The notes under the pieces are model-generated. The model saw only the letters and a list, made by a program, of their open reading frames with translations. It ran no database searches and was not told where the DNA came from. The translations under genes were made by a program, and so were the position numbers. A stretch of DNA of 64,000 nucleotides from Calothrix sp. NIES-4105 (lineage in GTDB: Bacteria > Cyanobacteriota > Cyanobacteriia > Cyanobacteriales > Nostocaceae), in contig NZ_AP018290.1 of assembly GCF_002368415.1 (NCBI RefSeq), forward strand, positions 1,677,470 to 1,741,469, read 5' to 3'. Within the stretch, counting starts at the first letter, position 1; every line of letters begins with the position of its first letter. This document shows positions 7,778 through 17,600 of the stretch, in pieces.

Positions 7778-10700
7778 ATGCTTACGATAAACCCATCTGA
7801 GACTGATATCAAAAGAAAGCGAGTGCAACTCCGGGTTGTCTACGAGGAGTTACCGTCTATCGAAAAGCAAATAGTGCAATTGTTCTCTATAGTTTATGAG
7901 CCAGTAAGCAAGAAGCAGTTTTTCAACTGTTTTAGTAAAATAGGCGCCGAAAATGAAAATTATGCTTTAGATACATATATAGATGGTTTGGTACGAGCAG
8001 AGCTACTGGTAAAAAATGGAGAGTTAATTCGATGTCATGAGTTGTTGGTAGAAATTGTTACACGTGATGCAGTTTTAAGTGGAAAGTTTGAAGTTTTTGT
8101 TAACTCAGTTGAGTTAGGGATACCGATACGTAATTATGAGAAATATGGACCTCGATTTTTCTCGAATGATGCACAGTTGATACGTGAGGTTCGTATTGGT
8201 ATTTATCGTCGTGATTTAAGTTTTGTTAATCAACAGTTTACTGATTACGAGCAAAGTAGGCAAATTAAAAATAAAATATCTAAGCAGCAAGTTCTTTATC
8301 AAGTATGTAATAATCCTTTTGATGCTAAGTGGATACAAGCTCTACCACAAGAGTTATATGAAAGTTGTTTACATGTTATTTTATTTGATTCTGCTCTAAA
8401 GTTGTCTGCTGCTGATGAAGCGTTTAATTTAATCAAAGATGAATGTTTCACTCAAGGTGAGCATTGTTCTGATTTTTTACGGTTAATTTTGGTTGAGCAG
8501 TTGCTGTTACGTGGTCGTTTATTAGAAGCGCAGCAGTGTTTAGAGTCTATATCTAAGTTGTTTCAAGATGAAATATATGTCTATTGGGGATGGTTGAGTT
8601 TTTTACGTGATGATGTAGATGAAGCAATTCAATATTATCATAATGCACTTAAGTTAAATAAAGGTAAGGGTAGAAGTAAGACTTATTTTAATAATTTAAG
8701 CGGGTTATTTTTTATACTGGCTTTAATCAAAGAAGGTTCACGGCATAGTTTAGAGGAAGCTTTAGATTATTGTAACTCTATGTCGCGCGCTGGTCATTGG
8801 CAAATGGTTTACTCGCAGCTAATGATTTTAGTAAAAGTTCAGTTAGGTGATGTGGCACAAAAGCATTTAATTTTAACTAACCGCGTTATCTTCCCTGGAG
8901 AACACAATATTATCGAAGCTTTGTTTTTCATGCTTTGTCATTATTGGGTTGATGCGAATAGTGCGAAAAGGCATTTTCCTGGTTTGGTTGAGCGGTGTTA
9001 TTTGCAAGCAATGAAAAATGATTATACTTGGCTGGCGATGGAATTTGTCGAGTTATTATCACGTCTCAGGTCTGATGAGAGTTTGGAAACACAAGCAGAA
9101 AACTTGCGCGAAGAATTAGGAATAACTAGTATTATTAATGTAGTTGTTCGCCGATCTTCTTGGACTAGCTCTTTGAATGCTCTTGCTAATTTAAAGAAAC
9201 AGGCGCACAAGAGCGAGGGTACTACTCGTCTAGCTTGGTTTATTACTCATTATGCACATAAATGTACCTTACAGCCACGCGAACAAAAGGTGAATAATAA
9301 GGGAGAATGGGGAAAAGGGCGCCCGATAGCTTTGAAGCGTTTAAAAAATGATTTAGATGAATTTAATTATTTGACAACACAGGATTTAAAGGCTTGCGCG
9401 AGTATTGAAGCTTATTATGATGGGCATTACTATGGTAAAACTGAATATTCATTACCTGATAAAGCAATAATAGCTTTAATTGGTCATCCTTTGGTATTTT
9501 GGGATGATGCAACAGCGACGCGGGTAGAAATTGTGAAGGGGGAACCAGAGTTAATAGTCAAGAAAAAGAAAGATAAATTAACTTTAGAGTTTTCGCCAAA
9601 ACTATCTCAAAGTCAAAATATTTTGGTTATCAAAGAAACTCCTACACGCATTAAGGTTATTGAAATTACTACCGAACACCGACGTATTAGTGAAATAATT
9701 GGTAATGATAATCGTTTAGTAGTACCTGTAACTGCAGAAAAACAAGTATTAGAGGCAATTAAAGGAGTTTCTGAAATTGTAACAGTACATTCAGATATTG
9801 GGGGTGCAGACGGAGGCGCCGTTGAGGTACCAGCACAAACAATACCGCATATGATTTTACTACCTGCTTACGAAGGTTTAAAAGTTAGTTTATTATCTTG
9901 TCCATTTGGTAGTGGTGGTCCTTATTATCGTCCGGGTGCAGGTGGTGAAACTGTAATTGCGGAAATTAATAATCAAAGGCAGCAAACACGACGTAATTTA
10001 ATAGAAGAAAGGCGCCTTGCTGATAATGTGATAGTTGCTTCAAGGACTTTGACAGATATCGAAGCTTTAGATGGGGAATGGCAAATAAACAACCCAGAAG
10101 ATTGTTTAGAAATTTTATTGGAATTGCAAGCGTTAGGAGATAGTGTTGTTATTGAGTGGCCTCAAGGAGAAAAGCTGCGGGTAAGTTATTCTGCCGACAT
10201 CAAAGACTTTCAAATGTCAATTCAACGCTCCTCTGATTGGTTCGGCGCCACTGGTGAGTTAAAATTAGATGATAATTTAGTATTAGATATGCAGCAGTTG
10301 TTAGGACTGCTCGATAAAACATCTAGTAGATTTATCCCACTTGGTAACGGTCAATTTTTAGCGTTGACACAAGCATTTCGTAGGCGCCTTGATGAACTCA
10401 AGACATTTTCGGAAACTTCTAGTAAAGGTGTAAGGTTCCATCCGTTAGCAACATTAGGATTAGAAGATTTTGTAGACGAGGTAGGTAAGCTCAAAGCAGA
10501 TAAACATTGGAAAGCACATGTACAGCGTTTAAAAGAAATTCAAAACTTGCAACCAAAATTACCAAGTACATTCCAAGCCGAGTTACGCGACTATCAAGTT
10601 GAAGGTTTTAATTGGATGTCACGTTTGGCATACTGGGGGGTAGGTGCCTGTTTAGCCGACCAAATGGGACTAGGAAAAACGGTACAAGCATTAGCTGTAA

Positions 10701-11956
10701 TATTAAATCGCGCGACAGAAGGGGCTACTTTAATTATTGCACCAACATCAGTATGTATGAACTGGATTAGCGAAGCGCAGAAGTTTGCACCGACTCTAAA
10801 TATTATTCAATTTGGTAGTGGTAATCGTCAAAAAGTCTTAGATAATTTAAAACCATTTGACATGTTCGTTTGCAGCTATGGGTTATTACAGCAAGAAGAA
10901 GTTTCGCAAATGTTGTCCCAAGTGGAATGGCAAACAATAGTATTAGACGAAGCGCAAGCGATAAAAAACATGACCACTAAGCGCTCGCAAGCAGCAATGA
11001 ATTTAAAAGCAGGTTTTAAACTAATTACCACAGGAACACCAATAGAAAATCATCTTGGCGAACTGTGGAATTTATTCCGGTTTATCAACCCTGGTTTACT
11101 CGGTTCATTTGAAAGCTTTAATGAGCGCTTTGCCAACCCGATAGAGAAATTCCAAGATAAAGGCGCCCGTACTAAGCTAAAAAAACTCATTCAACCATTT
11201 ATACTGCGTCGTACAAAAAACCAAGTATTAGAATCATTACCATCGCGTACCGAAATTTTATTACATGTAGAACTAAGTCGCGAAGAGATGGCGTTTTACG
11301 AAGCATTGCGGCGTGAAGCAGTTGCAAAGCTTACTTCACAAGAGGCACCTGCTGGTCAAAAGCATCTGCAAGTATTAGCTGAAATAATGAAACTGCGTCG
11401 CTCTTGTTGTAACGCGCGTTTAGTGGCGCCGGACACTAAATTACCAAGTGCCAAGCTACAACTTTTCGGCGAAGTTTTAGAAGAATTACTAGAAAACCGT
11501 CATAAAGTACTTGTGTTTAGTCAGTTTGTAGACCATTTACATATTATCCGCGATTACTTAGACACACAAAAAATCAAATATCAATATTTAGATGGCAGTA
11601 CACCAGTAGCAAATAGAAAAATAGCAGTTGATGCATTTCAAGCAGGAGAAGGAGACGTATTTTTAATTAGTCTCAAAGCAGGAGGAACTGGTTTAAATCT
11701 GACCGCAGCCGACTATGTAATACATATGGATCCGTGGTGGAACCCAGCAGTCGAAGACCAAGCATCTGACCGCGCGCATCGTATCGGGCAACAACGACCA
11801 GTAACTATATATAGATTAGTTGCTTCATACACTATCGAAGACAAAATCGTAGAATTACACCATCATAAACGCGACTTAGCAGATAGCTTATTAGAAGGCG
11901 CCGATATTAGCGGCAAAATGTCCACAGAAGTCTTACTGCAATTAATGGGCGCCTGA
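7778..11956 (+). CDS. Large SNF2-family DNA-dependent ATPase with a roughly 800-residue novel N-terminus
   Basis: A 1392-residue Swi2/Snf2 ATPase that probably translocates on duplex DNA and remodels bound proteins. The ATPase core lies at about residues 930-1390: ADQMGLGKT (about 963, Walker A), LDEAQAIKN (about 1055, Walker B), TGTPIENHLGELW (motif III), then the second RecA lobe with FSQFVDHL, AGGTGLNL, DPWWNPAVEDQASDRAHRIGQ and a final HHHKRDLAD. Residues 850-930 look like the bacterial SNF2-associated domain. Residues 1-450 are helical and TPR-like (LLRGRLLEAQQCL, AIQYYHNALKLN). I do not recognise the 450-850 region. ATG 7778 has no strong ribosome site. Flanked by an AbiE pair and unknown genes, which fits an accessory or defence role. 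Confidence 0.9.
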   Translation: MLTINPSETDIKRKRVQLRVVYEELPSIEKQIVQLFSIVYEPVSKKQFFNCFSKIGAENENYALDTYIDGLVRAELLVKNGELIRCHELLVEIVTRDAVLSGKFEVFVNSVELGIPIRNYEKYGPRFFSNDAQLIREVRIGIYRRDLSFVNQQFTDYEQSRQIKNKISKQQVLYQVCNNPFDAKWIQALPQELYESCLHVILFDSALKLSAADEAFNLIKDECFTQGEHCSDFLRLILVEQLLLRGRLLEAQQCLESISKLFQDEIYVYWGWLSFLRDDVDEAIQYYHNALKLNKGKGRSKTYFNNLSGLFFILALIKEGSRHSLEEALDYCNSMSRAGHWQMVYSQLMILVKVQLGDVAQKHLILTNRVIFPGEHNIIEALFFMLCHYWVDANSAKRHFPGLVERCYLQAMKNDYTWLAMEFVELLSRLRSDESLETQAENLREELGITSIINVVVRRSSWTSSLNALANLKKQAHKSEGTTRLAWFITHYAHKCTLQPREQKVNNKGEWGKGRPIALKRLKNDLDEFNYLTTQDLKACASIEAYYDGHYYGKTEYSLPDKAIIALIGHPLVFWDDATATRVEIVKGEPELIVKKKKDKLTLEFSPKLSQSQNILVIKETPTRIKVIEITTEHRRISEIIGNDNRLVVPVTAEKQVLEAIKGVSEIVTVHSDIGGADGGAVEVPAQTIPHMILLPAYEGLKVSLLSCPFGSGGPYYRPGAGGETVIAEINNQRQQTRRNLIEERRLADNVIVASRTLTDIEALDGEWQINNPEDCLEILLELQALGDSVVIEWPQGEKLRVSYSADIKDFQMSIQRSSDWFGATGELKLDDNLVLDMQQLLGLLDKTSSRFIPLGNGQFLALTQAFRRRLDELKTFSETSSKGVRFHPLATLGLEDFVDEVGKLKADKHWKAHVQRLKEIQNLQPKLPSTFQAELRDYQVEGFNWMSRLAYWGVGACLADQMGLGKTVQALAVILNRATEGATLIIAPTSVCMNWISEAQKFAPTLNIIQFGSGNRQKVLDNLKPFDMFVCSYGLLQQEEVSQMLSQVEWQTIVLDEAQAIKNMTTKRSQAAMNLKAGFKLITTGTPIENHLGELWNLFRFINPGLLGSFESFNERFANPIEKFQDKGARTKLKKLIQPFILRRTKNQVLESLPSRTEILLHVELSREEMAFYEALRREAVAKLTSQEAPAGQKHLQVLAEIMKLRRSCCNARLVAPDTKLPSAKLQLFGEVLEELLENRHKVLVFSQFVDHLHIIRDYLDTQKIKYQYLDGSTPVANRKIAVDAFQAGEGDVFLISLKAGGTGLNLTAADYVIHMDPWWNPAVEDQASDRAHRIGQQRPVTIYRLVASYTIEDKIVELHHHKRDLADSLLEGADISGKMSTEVLLQLMGA

Positions 11957-11976
11957 AATTGTTGCAAATTCTTGTG

Positions 11977-11999
11977 GCACAGGTGTCAAAAGCCTGTGC
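11977..11999. terminator. Hairpin between SNF2 gene and AbiEii gene
   Basis: GCACAGG and CCTGTGC arms enclose a 9-base loop between two convergent stops (11956 and 12012). No strong U-tract is visible, so terminator function is likely but not certain. Confidence 0.4.
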
Positions 12000-12011
12000 A
12001 GCAAATTGATA

Positions 12012-12833
12012 TTAGCGTTCATTGGGACTAAAGTACTCCAATCCTTGTTTCAATGCTTCAAACTTAGCAACAATCGTATAAAATTTATCATCCCACTCTT
12101 CTTCATCAAATATTCGCGAAATTAGCTGGGGAAATAAAGAATTTTGCTTATGTAGTATTTGTATTAAAATTTGATTAATTTTGTTAACCAAGTCTTGACT
12201 AAAAGTATTTTTAATATCGTAACCTAGTACGAAAGAGAAAACTTCTTTAGATTTAACAAATCCTTCAGGAATTTCATTAATTCGCTCAATGAATATACTT
12301 TCATCATTATAATTTTCAAGTATAAAGTAAACATCTTTTAAATCTTTAACAGCTTTCCTGTCACTCCAAGCCATCAGTTTTAGAGCAATTATAGCCAGAA
12401 TATTAATAACCTTAATTTCTACATCTTCGATTTGTTGTAATTCTGCGGTAGAAAAAGCTTCTTCAAGTCCAATTATACTCATTTGATTACCATCAGACCA
12501 TTGTATCTGTTGGTTTGGTTTTCCAATAGCGCCAAAAGGCACAATATCTACTAAAATGCCAGTTGCAATATGTAGAAATCTATGTTGAATACGTGTTACT
12601 TTAAAGAGTGGATTGGTTCCTTGAGTCATTCGTAAACTTAAAACTTCAAAAGTTGACCAATTATCAATCTTTACCGCTAAATCCAAATCGAATGTTACTC
12701 GACCTTCAACATTATACCGTTTGTCAAAAACTAAAATCCTTGCCCCGGCACCGACTAATAATATAGATATTTGTAAGCTATCAGCAATTGCTTTAATGTC
12801 TAACAAAATTTGCTTTTGCTGTGAATCACGCAT
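12012..12833 (-). CDS. AbiEii-like nucleotidyltransferase toxin
   Basis: A nucleotidyltransferase of the DNA polymerase beta superfamily, as in the AbiEii/MenT toxins of type IV toxin-antitoxin and abortive-infection systems. These transfer nucleotides to cellular targets such as tRNA and stop growth. The active-site pattern is visible near the N-terminus: LLVGAGARILVF, then VTFDLDLAV (the DxD pair). A later IALKLMAWSDRKAVKDLKD matches the conserved lysine/KD region of the family. At 273 aa the length is usual. The start (12833) overlaps the end of the upstream AbiEi-like gene by 8 bp, which indicates translational coupling. Confidence 0.75.
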   Translation of the reverse strand: MRDSQQKQILLDIKAIADSLQISILLVGAGARILVFDKRYNVEGRVTFDLDLAVKIDNWSTFEVLSLRMTQGTNPLFKVTRIQHRFLHIATGILVDIVPFGAIGKPNQQIQWSDGNQMSIIGLEEAFSTAELQQIEDVEIKVINILAIIALKLMAWSDRKAVKDLKDVYFILENYNDESIFIERINEIPEGFVKSKEVFSFVLGYDIKNTFSQDLVNKINQILIQILHKQNSLFPQLISRIFDEEEWDDKFYTIVAKFEALKQGLEYFSPNER

Positions 12834-13902
12834 TTTGCTGTTTGTCCTCTATATATTTAGCAAAAATTAATTTAGCAGTTTCTTCAAGTCTATCATCACT
12901 TTCGGTCATTAATTCTGCATGAATTAATAATGGGTCAGCAATATATGTTCCTTGGCTATAATTACCATAGTTTTGATTATTAAATTGTGCTAAAAAAGTA
13001 ATTTTTCCTTTTGGGTCAGGTTTGAGTTTAAGTTTGGCTGCTATTAAATGATGATTATTAGTAACATGTAGCGTAGCACTTTGAGGAAGTAAATAAGATG
13101 TTATAAGTGCAGCTCCTAGTTCTCCGCCAATTAAAAAATTATCTGTAGAAGCTAAATTAATGATTTTTGCTGCAAATTCCGAAAATTTCTGCTCTTCAGT
13201 ATAAGTGAAAGTTTCAATTAACAATTTGGGACGAAGCGTCTCAACATAACCTATTTCCCAACGCTCGAAAAGCTTAATATAATTAGCAATGCGATAACCA
13301 CCTTTTGGTTGCCGCATTAGATAGCCTAATTTATATAATTTTTTTAGGGTATTGTTGATAGTCGCTAATGTTGTTCCTACAGCATTAGCTAGTTCTTCAA
13401 ATGGGTGTGTTAGAATTTCGGGGCTTTTTAGCAAATTGTATATCACTTTTAGACTGATATGTGTAATTTGTTTTTGAGATAAAGGCTTTATTTTCAAACG
13501 ACGCTTGCCACGAACAAGAATATATGTAGCCGCACTATCGAGGTATATATTACCTAAACTATCTATAAACTCAATATTTTCATTAATTAATTTTTGAATA
13601 ATTGAGCCAGATAAGTAAGATGTAATTAGAATCAGTTTATGTTTGAACTTTTCTTGAAGTTGTTTAATATGACAAATAACAAATTTAGCTGTATCATTAG
13701 TAATGTTTAGCTGAATTACATAAGCATAGTTTTCAGAACCGATAGGACTAGAAATGGCTAATATTCCATCTGCTTTACCAATATCACAAAAAATCCTTGT
13801 TTGATTTACTGTTGCTTTGACGTTTGGTAATGCTTGAACATGTTCTAAACACTTTTCTAACAATAATTTTTCTAATTTGACAAGTTCAGGTTCTTTTAAC
13901 AT
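12826..13902 (-). CDS. AbiEi-like transcriptional antitoxin with winged helix
   Basis: Partner of the downstream nucleotidyltransferase; AbiEi-type antitoxins neutralise the toxin and repress the operon. A central winged-helix region (SLKVIYNLLKSPE, then LANAVGTTLATINNTLKKL and GYLMRQPKGGYRI, about residues 145-205) should bind DNA. The N-terminal part resembles a restriction-endonuclease-like or coiled fold without an obvious catalytic PD-(D/E)xK. I choose ATG 13902 (MLKEPELVKLEKLL) rather than the ATG at 13944, because the 14 extra residues would begin only 11 bp after the previous stop and look non-coding. Confidence 0.72.
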   Translation of the reverse strand: MLKEPELVKLEKLLLEKCLEHVQALPNVKATVNQTRIFCDIGKADGILAISSPIGSENYAYVIQLNITNDTAKFVICHIKQLQEKFKHKLILITSYLSGSIIQKLINENIEFIDSLGNIYLDSAATYILVRGKRRLKIKPLSQKQITHISLKVIYNLLKSPEILTHPFEELANAVGTTLATINNTLKKLYKLGYLMRQPKGGYRIANYIKLFERWEIGYVETLRPKLLIETFTYTEEQKFSEFAAKIINLASTDNFLIGGELGAALITSYLLPQSATLHVTNNHHLIAAKLKLKPDPKGKITFLAQFNNQNYGNYSQGTYIADPLLIHAELMTESDDRLEETAKLIFAKYIEDKQQNA

Positions 13903-13955
13903 GATTATCACTAAACTACTATGTTTTATCTTAAAATAAAGCAAACATCTTATGC

Positions 13956-14165
13956 TTACTCATCGCCTTCATTAGCAGGTTTATCAGATTGGCGAAACGA
14001 ACGCCCGTACTCTAATGCTTTGTCAAAAGCTTCTTGATCGGAGATAGAGCCAATTAATTTATTAAGCCAATTATCAGAAGTAGAATCATTATTATTTTGT
14101 TTAAGAACTGCAACTTCCCTTTCAAGATTTGTCAGACGCTTTTCAATAGCTTCTTCATTTAACAT
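13956..14165 (-). CDS. Small VapB-like antitoxin with coiled coil, PIN partner missing
   Basis: A 69-residue protein beginning MLNEEAIEKRLTNLEREVAVLKQ, a coiled coil, followed by NNWL-like NWLNKLIGSISDQEAFDKALEYGRSFR. This closely resembles a family of small cyanobacterial antitoxins that I remember upstream of PIN-domain (VapC) toxins. No PIN gene follows: the next gene is the AbiEi-like antitoxin, 53 bp from its preferred start. The protein may therefore be an orphan, or it may have been recruited as a third component of the AbiE operon. Confidence 0.6.
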   Translation of the reverse strand: MLNEEAIEKRLTNLEREVAVLKQNNNDSTSDNWLNKLIGSISDQEAFDKALEYGRSFRQSDKPANEGDE

Positions 14166-14669
14166 AATTTATTCCTGATATATATTAAATGTACATTCAA
14201 TTATTTCATTTATTATATAAGATTTCTGCTTAATTTTTGGACACTACGTAGGGTAGGCAGCGCCCACCATATACTAACTATATCAAGGTTTTGGTGGGCG
14301 GTGCTCACTCTACAGATAATTGAATTTATTCATAAATAATTTAGGATTCCTATATCCTGTTTATAAAGTAGCGCTCGAAGTTACTTAGATTCAGGATGTT
14401 TAATTGCTGCGTCTTTAATAAGTTTTTATGAAGATTCAGTATATTCAATTTTATTTAATTAACTCTTAATATTTTCTTAAACACCATATGGGAGGTTGAT
14501 AAGCAGAACCTCTCAAAAATTACAATAATTGACTGTAATTTTACATAAACATGAAAAATGCACAGGGAAGTATGCTGTGCTGCCTTTGATGCGTGATTTA
14601 GTCTTTTGTCTAGTGCTATAGCGATAGTCCCTACTTAGTTTCATACGAGTTTTTCACGGAGAATTATTC
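14166..14669. other. Intergenic region between antitoxin operon and secreted nuclease gene
   Basis: A 504-bp divergent promoter region. It holds the GGTGGGC-type double repeat (14249-14314), a small hairpin formed by GGGAGGTT (14490-14497) and AACCTCTC (14507-14514), and a TTGACT (14529-14534) that could be a -35 element without a convincing -10. GGAGAA at 14658-14663 is the ribosome site of the nuclease. No gene was found in it. Confidence 0.5.
14249..14314. repeat. Two facing copies of the GGTGGGC palindrome family
   Basis: GTAGGGTAGGCAGCGCCCACC (14249-14269) faces GGTGGGCGGTGCTCACTCTAC (14293-14313, ends approximate). The two pair imperfectly over about 20 bp around an AT-rich loop. They are same-family, diverged relatives of the palindromes at 5129 and 51034. 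Confidence 0.7.
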
Positions 14670-17600
14670 ATGCCATTAACAATAGGAAGTATTGCATTTG
14701 TTGGGTTTAATGCAGATGGCAATGACAATATTGCGTTTGTCGCATTGACTGACATTAGCGCTGGCGAAGTCATTATTTTTGAGGACAACGAGTGGAACGG
14801 CACTAGCTTTGTTGACACCAATGAAAGCGCATTTAGCTGGACAGCAACAAGCCTTGTTCCCGCTGGCGCCATTGTCCGGATTGATAATATTGGATCGGGC
14901 ACCATCACCGCGAACACTGGCACTCCAGCTTCTGTTGCCGGACGTGGGACGAATCGGGGGATTGCTGCTAGTAATGAAGTGATCTATGCCTATCAAGGTT
15001 CTGCTGCTTCTCCTACATTTATTAGCGCAATTGCCAACAGTGGATTTAGTCCAACCAACGGTTCCCTGACAAATACAGGATTAACGTCTGGCGTGAATGC
15101 TGTCGAATTTACAACGGGTATTGATATTGCTGCTTACACAGGAACTCGTACTGGGCTAGCAAGTTTCAATGATTATCAGGCGTTGATAAATAATGTGGCG
15201 AACTGGACTACGCAGGATGGAACTGGTGATCAAGGTATTGATGGTACTACGCCAGATGTGCCTTTTAGCCCCGCTACGTTTACTGCTGGTTCTACCACCC
15301 CCACCGTTAATCTCTCGGTTAGTTCCAATACGGGAACTGAAGCAGGACAAACCGTTATTACTGTCACTGCTACGGCTAGTGGTGCAGTAACAAGCGACCA
15401 AACTCTTAGCCTTGGGGTGTCAGGCGCCAACATCACCGCAAGCGATTATACGCTTAGTAACACCACCATTACGATTCCTAATGGACAAACCTCTGGTTCT
15501 GTTACCTTCACTGTTGTAGATGATGTGCTGGTGGAAGGAACCGAAACGGCGGTTTTAGCGATTAGCAATCCATCTGCTGGAATAGTACTTGGCAGCACTA
15601 CGACACAAAATATTGCCATTACCGATAATGATGCTCCAACCGCACCCACCGTCACCATTACTGCCACTGATGCCAATGCTGCCGAATCTAGCACTACTGT
15701 GAACACTGGTAGTTTCACCGTTACTCGGACGGGTGACACTACAGCAGCGTTGACCATCACTTATACCGTAGGTGGCACAGCAACTAACGGTATAGACTAC
15801 AACAATTTGGCAGGTTCCGTGATAATTCCGACAGGGCAAGCTTCTGCGACGATTTCGCTCACTCCTGTCAACGATGCCAACACGACGGAAGGTAACGAAA
15901 CGGTAATTTTGACTTTGGTGGATGGCGCCGCTTACGACCTGGGTACAACTAGCAACGCTACTGTTAATATTACTGACAATACCACTGGTTCGTTGAAAAA
16001 AGTGGGTAGTGCAACAGGGACAGGCGCCGAAATTCCGGCATTCGATCCGGGCAGCGACCGCTTGTTTGTAGTGGCAGGTAGCACCGTCGAAATCTACAGC
16101 GTCAGCAATACCGGAGCGTTGACAGCAGCAGGTAGTCTGACTCCTGGATTTACTGCCCCTACAGATAGCGAGATTATTCCCAATAGTGTGGCAGTTAAAA
16201 ACGGAACGGTGGCAGTTGCCTATGCAATTCGTAACACAACAACTGGCGCCCAACTTCCTGGACAGGTTGGCTTTTTTAATGCAGTTAATGGTTCCTTCTT
16301 GAACTCGCTGGAAGTGGGTAATCTGCCAGATATGCTCACCTTTACACCCGATGGCATGAAGGTGTTGACGGCAGACGAAGGAGAACCCAACAGTTATGGG
16401 CAAGCTAATTCCTTTGACCCAGAAGGGTCGGTTAGCATTATAAATCTGGAGAATGGAGTTACAAATGCAACGGTGCAAACTGCTAGCTTCACGGCGTTTA
16501 ATAGTCAAATTGATGCCTTGAAAGCGGCGGGTGTTAGGATTTTTGGACCCAATGCAACCGTCGCTCAAGATTTGGAACCAGAATATATTGCTTTTTCGGG
16601 CGATGGTACCAAAGCTTATGTAACGTTGCAGGAAAATAATGCGTTGGCAATCGTTGATATTGCGACGGCAACCGTTACGGAAATCAAACCTCTGGGAGCC
16701 AAAGACCACAATATTGCAGGAAATGCAATTGATGCCAGTGACCGGGACGGCGCCATCAATATTCAAAACTGGCCTGTGTTTGGGTTATATCAACCAGATG
16801 CGATTGCCAGCTACACCGTTAATGGTCAAACCTATTATATTACTGCGAATGAAGGTGATGCCCGTGATTACACTGGCTTTGCTGAAGAAGTGCGGGTAGG
16901 CTCAAATAGTTATGTCCTCGATCCAACGGTGTTCCCCAATGCGGCAACTTTAAAGCAAAATGCCAACTTGGGACGGTTAACAGTCACGAGTGCAACAGGC
17001 GATACCGATGGGGATGGGGATTTTGATCGCATCGAAGCCTTTGGTTCGCGCTCTTTCTCCATCTGGGACAGCAATGGTAATCAAGTGTTCGACAGCGGCG
17101 ATCAACTAGAACGTATTACTGCTGCTCAGGTACCCAGTTTCTTTAACTCTGATGGCAACTTTACCACCCCCAACTTCGATACTCGTAGTGACAACAAAGG
17201 TCCCGAACCGGAAGGAGTTGTGGTTGGTGTGGTCAACAATCGCACCTATGCTTTTATTGGGCTAGAACGCACGGGAGATGTGATTGTTTACGAAGTCACT
17301 AACCCAACCAAGCCTCAATTTATTGAGTACGTTAACACACCAGAAGATGTTGGCCCCGAAGGTTTAACCTTTATCTCGGCAGATGATAGCCCAACTGGAA
17401 AGCCTTTGTTGGTGACAGCAAACGAAATTAGCAGAACAGTAGCGGCATTTGAATTTACACCACCCGTTCGCATCAGTGACATTCAAGGCGCCAGCCACAT
17501 TTCTCCTTTTAATGGACAGGGTGTAAGCAATGTTCAGGGTATTGTCACTGCAATTGCATCCAATGGGTTTTATATTCAAGACCCATTATCTGATAACAAT

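Noticed and set aside
15555..16766. 403-codon minus-strand open frame inside the nuclease gene
   Set aside because: Cys/Ser/Asn-rich shadow of a strong plus-strand gene; no domain or start site.
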